A DNA stretch of 64,000 bases from Okapia johnstoni (lineage: Eukaryota; Chordata; Mammalia; Artiodactyla; Giraffidae). This document shows, in pieces, positions 35,335 to 47,944 of the stretch. The position numbers and the translations under genes were made by a program. The notes beneath the pieces were generated by a model that worked only from the letters and a program-made list of their open reading frames with translations, did no database searches and was not told the DNA's origin. Where the stretch lies: the NCBI GenBank assembly GCA_024291935.2, contig CM044311.1, positions 28,462,001 to 28,526,000 on the forward strand, written 5' to 3'. How positions within the stretch are numbered: the stretch's first letter is position 1; each line of letters begins with the position of its first letter.

Positions 35335-35420
35335 GCTGATAGAATGTTGGGGACTTTTTATTTTTTAATTCTGTGTCCTAAACATAGTAAGCAGTCAGTA
35401 AATGTTTGCTAAGTTAATTT
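35335..35420 (+). repeat. L2 LINE 3' tail
   Basis: 'cctaaacatagtaagcagtc' followed by 'agtaaatgtttgctaagtta' fits the L2 (or MIR) 3' end in sense orientation. Confidence 0.6.
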
Positions 35421-35495
35421 TATTTTCATTAGTGTTGATGAAACTCTGAGCTCCAACAGTGACTTTATGATTTAAGCCAGACCTCTCTCCCTTAT

Positions 35496-35622
35496 TGGAG
35501 AAGGAAATGGCAACCCACTCCAGGATTCTTGCTTGGGAAATCCCATGGACAGGGGAGCCTGGCAGGCTACAGTCCATAGGGTCACAAAGAGTCGGACATG
35601 ACTGCGTGACCGAGCATGCGCA
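35496..35622 (+). repeat. Bov-A SINE with 12-bp target duplication
   Basis: 127-bp truncated copy starting 'tggagaaggaaatggcaacc' and ending near 'gaccgagcatgcgca'. The perfect duplication tctctcccttat is at 35484-35495 and 35623-35634. Confidence 0.96.
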
Positions 35623-36099
35623 TCTCTCCCTTATAGCAAGGGAACTCTGCCATCACACTCTTCTGAACAAGTACTTGTTGCTGCCTTATAAACAAAATCC
35701 TTACCTGATACTTAGTGAAAATTGCTATTTGAAATATACAAACTTCAAATCTCCAACAGAATCTGACTCTTTGTTAAATACCTTTAGTTTTCTTGTAAAT
35801 TCGTACGTCATGTTGCCATGTATTCTACAAACCTAGGCTTGAGACATCATGATTATTTTCTTTTTTCTACTTCATGAACTTGCTATTAAAAATACCCTAT
35901 TTTGTAACACTATTTATGTTAGATATATTGCTATCTAAATATTTAAACCAGGTTTCATTGTTTTTCAGAGTTGTCTTTTTCTTCAACTCTCCAGCTCCTA
36001 CCTTATTTTGACTGTTTTCTTCTCTGCACTAATTTGTTTCAGTTTCTTTCCCCTCCTAGCCATCAGCAGCTCTACAACTGTTTTTGTTTTTGTGTTCTA

Positions 36100-36430
36100 A
36101 CATTCATTTAGTCACACCATTGCCTGTAAACCTCCTACTGCTCACCAGATAAATGCCAACTCCTTGACATGACCTTGATTCAGAGTCCTTGGTCACAATG
36201 GTGTTTTCAGCCTAATCTCTAGTCACATTGGGCCACTGCTTCCTGTATCCCACTAAGCAGTTCCCTGCCTTTGAGTGCTGTTTTTGAACCTAGAGTGACT
36301 GCCATTCTCTTCTGCCTCCTCATTTTTTTAACCATCACTGATCACCACCTTGGGCATAGCACAGCTGAAAACATAGTTACAGCCCACTCTGTTCCTACTG
36401 GACGTCTTACAAACTTCAGCATTAGCATTT
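36100..36430 (+). repeat. L2 LINE fragment
   Basis: Sense L2: 'caccagataaatgccaactc', 'cttgacatgaccttgattc', 'cacattgggccactgcttc' and 'agcagttccctgcctttg' in the expected order. Confidence 0.72.
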
Positions 36431-36557
36431 AGCACTTATACCCTGTCTCCTTTTGCACAGTGACTAAAGAAAACTTCACATGCACTGTTCACTCTCATGT
36501 TATATACTTACTAGGTATACTTTACCCTTTTCCTGCCCCATTTGGGAAACCGTGTCT

Positions 36558-36921
36558 CAGTGGTCCCCAACCTTTCTGGCATCAAGGACGGGTTTCACGG
36601 AAGACAGTTTTTCCACGAGGGATGGCTTCAGAAGATTCAAACACATAACATATTTATCGTGCACTTTATTTCTATTATTACATTGTGATATATATTGAAA
36701 TAATTATACAACTCACCCTAATGCAGAATTAATGGAAGCCCTGAGCTTGTTTTCCTGCAACTAGGTGGTCCCATCTTAGGGTAATGGGAGAGCGGTGGGG
36801 AGCAGCTGTAAATACAGATGAAGGTTCACTCACTTGTCTGCTACTGACTTCCTGCAATTAGGTGGTTCCTAACAGGCTACTGACTGGTACTGGTCCATGG
36901 CCTGGGTGTTGGGGACCCCTG
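36558..36921. mobile_element. hAT-type DNA transposon relic, 364 bp
   Basis: Starts 'cagtggtccccaacctttc' and ends 'ggtgttggggacccctg', an inverted-repeat pair. Interior features include 'tttttccacgagggatgg', 'ggaagccctgagcttg' and 'ggttcctaacaggctac'. The flanking 8-bp pairs no longer match, as expected of an old copy. The frames at 36460-36698 and 36862-37047 overlap the element and are not genes. Confidence 0.85.
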
Positions 36922-38749
36922 GCATATCCAAATTCAAGTGAGTTAGTTTGGTTGCCACTCAGCATAAACTTGAACTCAAGTCTATTTTTTCAGATAGGTA
37001 TAATTTGCAATCTATTGGACCTTAATACATTTTACACATTATACTAAATACTCTTTACAACTAATTATGGTATATCTTATATATGATGAGAAACTAATAT
37101 GTCACAGGTTACACTGATTTTAGGTTATTGCATTTTAAGTATTATAGCTCTTTTTTTGCCTAGATTATTTCCTGAGAGCTGTAGCTACTAAATTAAATTT
37201 TAAAGGTACTGCAGAGAAGACGCACACACTCTGCTGGCATTAATACCTTCTTTTTTGGCCTACATTGGAAATACTATAACATTACAATTAAAAAAGATGT
37301 CTTGCTGATTTCTTATAACAAGGCTGAGACTGCCTTATCTTGTTTTACTTATGTTCACTTTCACTATTCTGATATTTTCCCCCTCTTACCAGTGTATTCA
37401 TCATGTTAGGAATAAGAACTTTAGTAAACATATCATGCAATTTTTTTTACTTATTTTAATTTTAGTAAGCTGTATGCAACATGCATGAAGTTTATGACTT
37501 AACCAGCTAAAAGCTTATTCTTTAAAAATAAATTGAAATTGAGAGATTAATGTCAATGAAAATACTTCCTTAGTGTTAACATATCACTTGCAGCAACTCT
37601 AAAAGATAAACAAATAGAATTTAAGTTCTATATGCTCTACACTACAATATGATCTACAAAAAAAAAAAAAAATCCCACCCAAAATCTTTCATCGCAATGG
37701 GAGGGTTTCATTTTAAGGACTAATAGCTGCCTCATCCTTTTTGATTGCTTGCTTCCATAGTTTGTTATGAAGAAAGGCTTCCAGGTAAACTGTCTCCCGA
37801 ATGCTTGTGATTTGTTCTGTTCTGTTTGGGAAGGGTTAAAAGGAGACAACATCCTGTCAAAGACCTTGTTTTTAATTTTGCTTTGCACACTGGCACAGAT
37901 CCTGCTAAGAGCAGCCCAGATTAGTTCGGAAAACCTTTGAAGAGATTTAAGATGTCCTTCAGCCAGTTTGAAGGTTTTTGTCTTGCAAATCCAGTACAAG
38001 GGCGCCTGCAGGCATCTCGACCCTTGCTGTGCTGCTGATGCAGCTCAAGGTCACACTAACCCGCCCTGTGACATTCAACAACAACAAAAAATTATGCGGT
38101 GAAACTGCTTCAGCATTCAACCAACCAACAACTTCCTTTAGTGAGGAACTGAAGAAGAAGTCTATTTTTTCCCCCTCTTTTTCTTTTTTTTTGGGGGGGC
38201 TCTGTGAATTTTTGCTGTAGGAAATAATCCTGGATTTCTGGTGTGTGTGATGACAAGGTCATTTCTTAATTAGAACACATGTAAAGAACAAAGCTAAATG
38301 GCTTCAAAACAGCTTTGTAGTTGATGGAGAGGATTTAAATTATTTAAAGAGATAGTCACCCATGTATGATGGAAGCTGAATTCTAAAGGCATTAACTCCT
38401 TCATTCCTGTCTCCTTGCCATTACTTTGAGTTCCTTTAGAAGATTGCAATCTAAACTTAAGAAAATGTATAAATGCCTTTTTTTTTTAAAGGAGGAAACA
38501 TAATTTATAAATAAAATTCTTGAATAAACTTCATAGGAGAAGTTTTCTCCCCATGCCATTCACCTCTTGGAAATTTTATCAGGTGGCTTGACTGAGGAAG
38601 TAGGAATTAGAAACTTTTTCTGCTGTTAACTGATTTATTTTTAATTGGTTGGGGAGGGTTGAAAAAAATACTTCTTTATTACCTCACCTTCTCTTCTTCA
38701 CTTTTACATGTGTGACTCGGAATTTTAGTAAATCAATTTACCTCGAAAT
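36922..38749. other. Unassigned sequence with a complex block at 37680-38160
   Basis: 37680-38160 has few simple repeats and more CpG than the neighbourhood (for example 'gggcgcctgcaggcatctc' near 38000). The 120-codon minus frame at 37637-37999 lies in it, but starts in an A tract and has no recognised homology. The block could be a conserved regulatory element. The rest is AT-rich. Confidence 0.35.
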
Positions 38750-38857
38750 AAAAGTTGCTCAGTTGTGTCCGACTCTTCGCAACCCCATGGATTGTAGCTG
38801 CCAGGCTCCTCTGTCCATGGAATTCTCCTGGCAAGAATATTGGAGTGGGTAGCCATT
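38750..38857 (-). repeat. Bov-A SINE, truncated, antisense
   Basis: From 'aaagttgctcagttgtgtcc' to 'gagtgggtagccattc'. This is the only young repeat between 35.6 and 43.9 kb. Confidence 0.9.
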
Positions 38858-41800
38858 CTTGAGTCTTTAGAAAATATAGCACCTCGCATTCAGTTTCTCA
38901 ACTTTCAGAGAATCGGTAAAAAAAGACACATGTGTTTTTCCTCAGGAAGGAGAAAAACAATTTTAGTTTCAAATAGCCTCTAAGAAAGTTGTTTGTCAGC
39001 ATACAGACTTTTTTAAGGCACAATGAAACCATGTGCATAAACACTTAACAGCCATACTGGCTTCCCTCTCTTCTGTGGGATTTGTTCTTCCTCTGTTGCC
39101 TGTGAGTGCTAACTACAGGACATCAGTTGGAAAGAGTCCAAATAAACTGGCTTTCTAAGCTTGAGACTTAATGCGTATCACCTCTGTAGGATTAGAGCCA
39201 AATAATCTAAGAAATTTTTATAGTTGATACTTTTTTGGATAGATCAGGTACAGAAGCACTTGAAGATATTTCTTTATATACAAAGTCATGTCTGTAAAGA
39301 AACTTCAATTCAACATTATAATATTAACATAAAGCTTTCTTGAAATTTGGTTGTTTCTTTCTTAAAGAAGATGCTTCCCTGTAAGTGTAACTAAAGTAGA
39401 ACCTGGGCACATACTTCTGGAAGTTGGACATAACATACTGTGCTTATTTGAACTGATATTTTGGACTTTGGGGCCCACAGATAACGAAGCTTCTGGGGAT
39501 GACGTGATGAATGGTATTAGAAGAACAGTTTAGAACTGTCTAGACTTCTTATTCTGGACCATTTTCCTCCTGTCAAGAAGCAGTATCTTTGGGTCCTCCC
39601 AGGAAAGTAAAAAAGGTATATACACTTTTAGGTTATGGCTGTTTGAGAGGATTTTAGGTTTGCCAAAAGAAAAGCCTGGAGGGGAAATCTATCTGCAAGG
39701 AAAGGGCAGTGTGATTCTGTGCATCCCTGCCCTTGCCTGGAGTCTGGTGTGCCCTTCTGTCATGTATGACCCACGCTCACCTGCTAGTCATTTCTAATTT
39801 ACTGTCCTAATTCATCGATTTGTTATCACTAATTGTTCTTCATTTACTTCTGTGTAGTTTCCAGTACCTAAAGGGTTGAAAGGTTGCTGTAATTGGCACC
39901 CGCAGCTGCTCTTTCTTTTGACAGGGGATAATTTCGCAGCTAAAACTCTTGAATTTCGAAATAAAAGGAGAATAAGCCAAGTGATAGTAAAAATTCCATA
40001 AAATAAACTTGGATTATTGGAGCTAAAAGCAGATAACGAAGATCTTTTAGATATCTTTCATTGTTGGTAATACACAAGGTTTTCTTGGATAAGTAGATTT
40101 TAACTATATAATACCCTTTTTAAAGTGTAAAATCTTAAGGATCCCTGCTGAGTCTATTAACCCTATGTTAATACTTGAGAGAGTAAGTCCATATAAACTG
40201 TATTGGATAGTGCAAATCTTCTTTTAAAAACAAAGGACAGTTTAATGCAAAAAACACTGATCATGATTCTCATTTTCTGGAGGGAAAAAAAACTAATTAT
40301 TGTTAGGTACTGTTTAATCTAAGCTCTCAATTCAACAGGAGCTAATTTCATACCCCTGAGGTAAAAAACTATCAGTGGTAAAAGTGTGATGAATTAGTTC
40401 ACTGAAGTAGACACATCTGTATTTTCGTGGCTTGTGCGTGGTGTATGAGTGAGAGTGTGTGTGTGTGTTTAATTTTGACCGTGCTGTGCATGTGTTTAGC
40501 TGCTCTCAAACCCTGACTCAAGCTTGGTGGAGGTTTAATCCTGTGCCCTTGTACACGTAGACTTGATTAGTAGTTGTGGTTATCTCAGCAGAAGACATAC
40601 CGCCCTCCTCCTTGTATTGGTCGGGACCTGGGCATTGGGGAGTCAAGGCAAAGGAGAAAGAAAAGAGATTTTACATTAGTATTCTATGAAAGCCTTACTG
40701 TCTGCAGAACAAATTGATTGCTCCGGTGTACCTGTGCTTGGCACCACTGCTGTGAAAGAAAGGTAGGGTTGTAATCTATTTTATTGTATTACATATTGTG
40801 ACACTCCAGGAATATTTAACACGCTCTCTTTCTGTGGCACGTGCTGTAAGTCTAAGTTAAAAAAAAAAAAAGGAAATAAATGAATGGGAAGTATGGAAGA
40901 GGAGTGGGCTATAGCTTTGTTTACTTCAGTCCGTGAGAGTTCATTCGAATAAGATAATTCTGCTGAAAGCATCACTGGGAACATAACCTGATTGATAACG
41001 AAACCCTATAAAGTGTTCTGAGGCACTAATCTGTTTAACTGCTTGAAATGTGTCAGGCAGAGATGAAATTCGAGCTAATATTTTAAGATTATAAGCACAA
41101 GATGAATGGGAGAAACCAGGGAGGTGGTTCTGAACCTAATTAGTTTAGGAAATGATTTTTAATTATTTTCCAGTACATTGTATTGTTAAAGGTCCTACAT
41201 TACATGATGAAGAGACTAGGAAAGAGATTTTCATTCAGAGAAAAAGTAGCCACTCTACCACCTTAAACTATAGTAAGAAAATTAAGAAATGTAATTTTTA
41301 CTTTACTCTTTTACTAGTTTCATTGTATAAACATTATACTGTTTGATTCTGCTGTGAGAAAGGAAATTGAAATGTTTCTCCTAGTATTTTTTTATTATTA
41401 TTATTAATTCTGTGGAATGTTTTTCAGATAGAGACTTATGGTGTAAAATTTGGGATTTCTAAATATGAACTGAACAGATGTTTTAATATTTCACAAAATG
41501 ATTGAAATCCCTGTGATTGGCATCCAGGCATTCATGAGCTGTTGCCGGGGCCACACGCTTTAGATTATGTGAAAATCTGTACCATGAGGGGAGAGGTGAA
41601 ATTCCTCTTGTCCAAGTCTCTTGCCACATGTGAACTGCAGGTGCCCTTTGCCTCCTCTGTCCCTGTCGCGATCCTTTGATTATAATCAGAGCCCTTGATT
41701 TAGGAGAGAGAGGAAGCAAAACAGTTCACTGGTGGATTAAAGTTGTCTTCTGTTGTTAACTTTTATGTTCTGAAAATCAGTATATAGCTTAATATTTTTT

Positions 41801-42744
41801 TGATTACACGTCCCCCCATTTAAATGTGTGAATAATTGTTCTGTATGTACTACTTATACATTGTACAAACATTCTGATACTGAAGATTGATGAAATCAGA
41901 GACCACAGACATTGGTCTCAACTTATTCCCATACTTTTAGAGAAAAATGTGTGAATGGAGAAACATTTTTAAGCATTTGCTTTTTTTTGTTTTTTGTTTT
42001 TATTCAACAAGTTCTTTAATTTTCCCAATAGTTTTGAGAAATAAGGAATGAATGTAACTATTTTCATAGTAAAGATGAAAAATATGAAATTAATTAAATT
42101 TCCAAGTGATTATCTAGACAACTTGCAAGATTATAAGCATTTGTTAAACAACAAATATAATACCAAATTGATATAAATCGTTGATTAACATTAATTGTTT
42201 GAGGTCATGTTATCTATTAAGGAAAGAAGATATTTTCAAAGAACTTCTTTAATTCAGTGGCAAAATTGACTATTAAATATTTTTTCCAATGGAATATCAG
42301 CCATCAAAATTATTGGTACTGCATTCATTCTTACACTCTGAGTTTTGTCGGAGGTTTTTTTTTGTTTTTGAAAAAATGTGAATTGAGAAAATGTACAGAA
42401 AAAATAAACCATAGAACTAAGACTCAGAACATTTTAGTTTCCACAATAAAACGTGTTCTAAACTCTTTCTCGTTCAAATTTTAGTTTTTAATTTAAAAAA
42501 TTTTTAGTTTTCTATTTGTAATTACCTTAAAAATTTTGAAACATTTGTTATCTTTCACCCTTACAAAAGAAGAGCATGGAATGTGTATATTTAATGTATA
42601 ACCAATTCAGAATGGAAAAATAATGAAGGAAATAGCAAGTAGAAGAAATTTATATTTAAACTCTCTTTTCTCGTGGTGGTTGTTGTAGTTCTTTTGATGG
42701 AGAAGGAGATTTTTTTTTTACAGACAAAATATGTGTTCTGTGTT
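38858..42744. other. Repeat-poor block, no gene recognised
   Basis: Nearly 4 kb without a ruminant SINE, BovB, or recognisable L1. Visible motifs include a perfect 12-bp palindrome, TGATTATAATCA, at 41677-41688, overlapping a TCF/LEF-type CTTTGAT at 41674-41680. A TG run lies at 40451-40468. Open frames such as 41483-41719 (minus) show no known domain. A regulatory role is possible but not shown. Confidence 0.4.
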
Positions 42745-42825
42745 TACTAAAATATACATGATGCTTAGCACTCTACTTGGCATCTAGTATCTACTCAATA
42801 AATACTTGTTAGTCAAATGAATAAA
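42745..42825 (+). repeat. MIR or L2 3' tail
   Basis: 'gatgcttagcactctacttg' then 'gcatctagtatctactcaat' and 'aaatacttgttagtcaaatg' fit the shared 3' end of MIR/L2. The two cannot be told apart over this length. Confidence 0.6.
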
Positions 42826-43499
42826 GAACACTCAACCGGTCTATCCAGCTACCCTACACACTTGGTTTTTATACTTTTTCTATTTACACTCTCAGCCATT
42901 CTCATGGTAGTAGTTTTCACCATCTGCTTCTGTTCTGAAAACATTCTAGGTATTGAAGGAACTAGAATTTGGTGTTTCAGAACCAGAGTAGAAACTGTTT
43001 TTGCAGAATTGTTTTTTACTCATAGTAGTTCAGGTACCCAACTGTGTCTTAAATTGTTCTTCCTCTCAACACAGACAAGCACAAATAGACAATCGTACTT
43101 AGGATTTTTCTTCACCTCACATTGCCTCCATCTTTTCCCCTCATATGCTGGTCTGCTGTGATGTTAAATTTTTCAAGCACTGAAGTCTGTGTCTTCTCAG
43201 ATGCGTTTTGTGAGTCTAGGTCTGTTATGCTTACATCAACAAATTATTCTGAACATCCAAGAAAACTGCATTATAACTTTAGTCAGAGAGATTTAAATCT
43301 ATGGAGAAAACAAACATTTGACTTACCATTATGACTATGACTTGAAGGCATGAGATGAAAGTCATTCATGAGGACAACTTTAAATATGTGGATGATACTT
43401 CCCTCAACTCAGTTAATGAGCGTATTTTTTATTGTTAAGTTTTCAACATTAGCTAGGCTTAGACCAGAGTTTTTGAGTGGTAGAACCTTACAGATCAGT
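42826..43499. other. Unassigned sequence
   Basis: Mixed composition with a 114-codon plus frame at 42817-43161. The frame starts in the MIR/L2 tail and lacks a recognised domain, so I do not call it a gene. Confidence 0.4.
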
Positions 43500-43605
43500 T
43501 AATATAAAGGTACATTTAACAGATGAGAAAACTAAGCTTTAGACAGGTTGATACATGGTCACTTATAAAACTATTTAGTAGCTGAGTCAAAGCAAAAATA
43601 CAAAT
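43500..43605 (-). repeat. MIR SINE fragment, antisense
   Basis: 'tacatttaacagatgagaaa', 'actaagctttagacaggttg' and 'tggtcacttataaaactat' follow the antisense MIR core. Confidence 0.7.
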
Positions 43606-43897
43606 TGCTAGCTTTATAAAAAGTGATACTTTTTCACATGATGTTAACTCTTTACCTGATATTATTCTCCTAAAATAATAATTATGTTAATACTAGCCAA
43701 CAGTAGTTACAGCTGTAGCCACAGTAATTTTAATTCATAACTAAATAACTAAATGGGCTATAAATTTAAGCAAATGGATGTTAAATCATTATATATATTT
43801 ATATATATCATTATACATATTTATAATGATACAGTTTCAGTTTGGTTTAATTTACAGTCTGTTTGGTAATGAGTTATACACACACACAGAATTACTG
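43606..43897. other. Unassigned AT-rich sequence
   Basis: Contains an AT-rich, partly self-complementary run at about 43790-43830 (tatatttatatatatcatta, then 'catatttataatgat') and a short (CA)n near 43878. No gene signal. Confidence 0.5.
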
Positions 43898-44381
43898 ATT
43901 CAGTTCAGTTCAGTTGCTCAGTCATGTCTGACTCTGTGATCCCATGGACTGCAGCATACCAGGCTTCCCTGTCCATCACCAACTCCCAGAGCTTGCTAAA
44001 ACTCATGTCCATTGAGTTGGTGATGCCATCCAACCATCTTATCCTCTGTCCTCCCCTTCTCTTCCTGCCTTCAACCTTTCCCAGCATCAGGGTCTTTTCC
44101 AATGAGTCAGTTCTTCGCAGCTGGTGGCCAATGTTGGAGTTTCAGCTTCAGCATCAGTCCTTCCAGTGAATATTCAGGGTTGATTTCCTCTAGGGTTGAC
44201 TGTCTTAATCTCCTTGCAGTCCAAGGGACTCTCAAGAGTTTTCAGCATCACAGTTTGAAAACATCAATTCTTCAGCACTCAGCCTTCTTTATGGTCCAAC
44301 TCTCACATCCGCACATGCCTACTGAAAAAAACCATAGCTTTGACTAGACAGACCTTTGTTGGCAACGTGATGTCTCTGCTT
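43898..44381 (-). mobile_element. BovB LINE 3' end, 0.48 kb
   Basis: Antisense BovB from its 3' terminus (ttcagttcagttcagttgct) to the Y-G-C-E-S region of the RT C-terminus. The minus frame 43905-44102 encodes the protein tail ([16 protein letters not shown]). The edges carry similar 'ctgattcagtt' and 'ctgcttcagtt' sequences, which may be the target duplication overlapping the element's own CAGTT repeats. Plus-strand frames here are antisense shadows. Confidence 0.94.
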
Positions 44382-45004
44382 CAGTTAATATTTTATAGCA
44401 ATATTTTCTTTAATTGTATAATCAAGCTGAGCAGAGAAAGTGAGCAGCCAACTGGGACTCTTGCTAGATAAAGACCTCCAAGGAGGTATACTGACCAGGC
44501 ATGGCCCCCTTTAAACATAATTCAATGTTGAATTGCCAAATTCAAGAAACGTTCTAATTCAGAATGTTCATGGAAAGATTGATCATGGAGTCATCCAGGG
44601 GCTAAGAGTTTGGGTTTGCAAATAAGTCCCAACAGTACACGTCAGATGGATATCCAAGTTAAAGACTGAGAGGGTCACTCCAAAAATCAGTTCCTGACAA
44701 GACTGGACTTGCCTTCATCCCATTGGGCTGGTTTTATTTCCAGTAGAGAAATGAACGAATAACTAGAGAGTCAGAAAATCAGGTTGATCAAGTATAGGGG
44801 CAGTGGGGAGACTAGTGGGGCAGTGGAGATGTGGTTTAAGAACTAGACTCATGCTCAATATTAAGTTTATATAAAGTATATAAGGTATGGAGACAGGGAG
44901 ATGGCAATAAACTGTTCCTAAACCCTTCCCTCCCATTAGTACATTTAAAAAATATGAATAAATGAAACAAAACTTCACACCCAGCTTTTTGCTTCAGCAA
45001 CTGG
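44382..45004. other. Unassigned unique sequence
   Basis: Moderately complex sequence without a recognised family. No splice-framed open stretch stands out. Confidence 0.45.
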
Positions 45005-45175
45005 GCAGACCAAGGTTTGCAGGCAAACTATTTCACCTCTCTAAATTTCACTCTGTCCATCTTCAAAGTAGAGATTATTATAACATCAAACTCTATAGGT
45101 TACCGTGATGATTAAATGTGAAGACAGTGTATAGTGCCTGAACCATTATATATATATCTGGTAATTATTTGTTTG
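45005..45175 (+). repeat. MIR SINE
   Basis: 'ctatttcacctctctaaatt' through 'accgtgatgattaaatgtga' and 'gtgtatagtgcctgaacc' matches MIR in sense. Confidence 0.72.
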
Positions 45176-46019
45176 TCGGTGTGTGTGTCTGAGTGTCAGA
45201 TAGTCATGCCCTCTGCAGATGTATACTTTATACCACTGTTAACGATAGGATTTGGCTAGGTAACCGTAATATGATGTAGTAGAGCTGTTTGGGTATCTCA
45301 GAATGAATGATGCATTCTTTTCATCTTGTATATTCAGTGTGGTGAAGCCAAGTCTAAACTCTTATTCCTATTTTTTTTAACCTGTTAATTTCATCACATA
45401 TTTCAAACAAAAAAAAGTCTGTAACTTTAATGGTTCACATTTACACTGTACTTATTGTTTCGTGAGAACAAGAATTAGTTTTATTCTGTTTGCCACAGGC
45501 ATATCTGAGACACTGAATTTTTGCTGAATAAGCGGATGTCTATACATATTCTTAGTTTCTGACTGCTTAATTCTATACATAATACTAAAAAGCAACTGGC
45601 AGCATAGGAAATATACATTTCCTATGTACACATACACACAATTTCTTGGGGTTTCCCTTCCTGGGAGACAACTACACACAAGCGGAGGCTAGGAGGCCAG
45701 AAAGAACTGTCTATTCTGGTATCGGAGGAGATCTCTGTATTTAGAGTTATACTCTCCAGATGCTCTCCAGTATAGTAGCCTTGAGCCACATGGGGCTTGT
45801 CGGAATGAGATGCACTGTAAGTGTAAAATACACACCAATTAAGACTTAGTATGACAAAAAAGATGTGAAACATCTTAAGGATTTTATATTGATTTCATAT
45901 TGATGCCATAATATTTTAACTATGTCAAGTTAAAATGTATTCAAATTAATTTTAACTTTCTTTTCAAGTATGACTGCTAGATAATTTAAAATACCATATG
46001 TGATTCTCATTACATTTTG
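45176..46019. other. Unassigned AT-rich sequence
   Basis: No recognised family. Minus frames at 45452-45679 and 45622-45873 overlap in different frames and show no known domain. Confidence 0.45.
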
Positions 46020-46260
46020 TTGGACAGCACCTGTCTAGAGTATAATGAACAAGGGACTAAATGACGTAAGGTTGGTTAGAGTCTCTGGAGCCAGATTATG
46101 CAGGACCTGGTAGACCTTAGAGAGGAATTCAAACTATCTGAAGTGAGAAGGAAACCATAATGCATTTTTGGTCAAAGGGATTTACCTTTTACAAAGAGCA
46201 TTGGCTGCAGTGTAAAGAGTGTATTGGAAGGGGCCAGTTAGGAAGCTAATATAGTCGTGT
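46020..46260 (-). repeat. L2 LINE fragment, antisense
   Basis: 'tctctggagccagattatgc', 'aggacctggtagaccttag', 'gcattggctgcagtgtaaag' and 'ggccagttaggaagctaata' follow the interior of antisense L2. Confidence 0.72.
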
Positions 46261-46595
46261 ACAACACACACAGCACTGAACCATTTATCACCACAGTTGT
46301 CGGATAATGTTACATAAAATATAGTATCTAATCATCAATGAGTTTTTTTCAGTCATATTTGATGGAGTTTCTTAAGCTATGGGTGCAGGTGTTGGTTTAG
46401 GGTTTACATGTGTAGGAGTTTTCTTTTCTCCATGTTCGTAGAATATTAACAATTTTACAAAATTAAATTTCTGTTAGCCTCACAAAATATTGTAATTCAT
46501 GAAAATAGTGATACCTTAAAGTCATTTATAGTTTTTAAGATTTAAAAAAAATTTTGACAAACCTGTGACATTTCTTAATATTTTGTGATGGTTTG

Positions 46596-47377
46596 TTGTG
46601 CAGTCACTCAGTCATGTCCTGCTCTTTGCAACCCAACGGACTGCAGCACACCAATTTTCCCTGTCCTTCAGTATCTCCTGGAGTTTGCTCAGACTCATGT
46701 CCATTGAGTTGATGATGCCATCCAGCCATCTCATCCTCTGTCATCCTCTTCTCCTCCTGTCCTCAGTCTTTCCCAGCATCAAGATCTTTTTCAGTGAATC
46801 AGCTCTTTGCATCAGGTGGCCAAAGTATTGCATCTTCGGCCTCAGTACTTCCAATGAATATTCATGGTTGATTTCTTCAGGATGAACTGGTTTGATCTCC
46901 TTGCTGTCCAAGAGACTCTAAAGAGTCTTCTTCAGCACCATAGTTCAAAAGCATTGATTCTTCAGCACTCAGCCTTCGTTATGGTCCAACTCACATCTGT
47001 ACATGACTACTGGAAAAACCATGGCTTAGACTATATGGACCTTTGTCGGCAAAGTGATGTCTCTGTTTTTTAATATGCTGTCTAGGTTTGTATAGCTTTT
47101 CTTCCAAGGAGCAAGCATCTTTTAATTTCATAGCTGCAGTCACTGTCCGCAGTGATTTTGGAGCTTAAGAAAATAAAATCTGTCACTGTTTTCACTTTTT
47201 CCCTACCTATTTGCCTTGAAGTGATGGGACCAGATGCCATGATCTTAGTTTTTTGAATGTTGAGTTTTAAGCTAACTTTTTCACTCTCCTCTTTCACCTT
47301 CATCAAGAGGGTCTTTAGTTTCTCTTTGCTTTCTGCCAATAGGTCAGTGTCATCTGCATATCTGAGGTTATTGATAC
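46596..47377 (-). mobile_element. BovB LINE, 0.78 kb, with near-perfect 12-bp target duplication
   Basis: Antisense BovB from the 3' end into the reverse transcriptase. The minus frame 47082-47393 shows N-N-L-R-Y-A-D-D (box codons at 47349-47360) and L-K-L-N-I-Q-K-T-K-I-M-A-S-G. Flanks tgtgatggtttg (46584-46595) and tgtgatgatttg (47378-47389) differ at one base and mark the insertion. The break falls just upstream of the Y-A-D-D box. Confidence 0.95.
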
Positions 47378-47389
47378 TGTGATGATTTG

Positions 47390-47944
47390 ACAATAGTAGC
47401 TACTGATAGCGCAGATTCTGCAGGCTTATATAGCCTTTAACCCTCCCAACTATTCTCTGTGATACAATTTGTTCTCTCTCTTTTGAAGTGAAGAAACTTG
47501 AGACACATAAGAGTAATTTAAAAGTTGCCAAGGTGATAGGGTAGTAAGTGACAGGTCCTGGGCTGAAACTTAGTTCTTTCAGGTACATGTTGTGATACCC
47601 TTTTATGGAAATGCTCCTTTTATTGATATATAGATTGTGTATGTATGTATTTTTGTGCAAGAATGTGAGTTCGATTTGCCACGTTTTATTTCACTCAGAA
47701 GCTATAATTGCAGTACCCCCTTTTAATTTGTATAAAACTGGAATAATTCTTAATCTTTGGCTTTTTGCTCTTATTTCTACTGCTCTAATAGTACAAGTTT
47801 TGGATTATCTTTCATAGTACTGAAAAAATGCAAGACACAGTATAGTTCAGATGTCTTTTTTTTTTTTTTCTTTCCTGAATTGCTTTTAGTATTTTGCTTT
47901 AGAGGGAAATTTATTTGCTATAGAATCTGCTTCTACTTATGAGT
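47390..47944. other. Unassigned AT-rich sequence
   Basis: Possibly a MIR remnant at about 47400-47560 (antisense, 'ctctgtgatacaatttgttc'), too diverged to call. T tract at 47857-47869. Confidence 0.4.

Noticed and set aside
37637..37999. 120-codon minus-strand open frame
   Set aside because: No known domain, a low-complexity F-rich end from an A tract, and no splice context or transcription evidence.
44382..45004. Possible processed pseudogene
   Set aside because: The sequence looks unique and moderately complex, but no open frame, poly(A) tail or duplication is visible.
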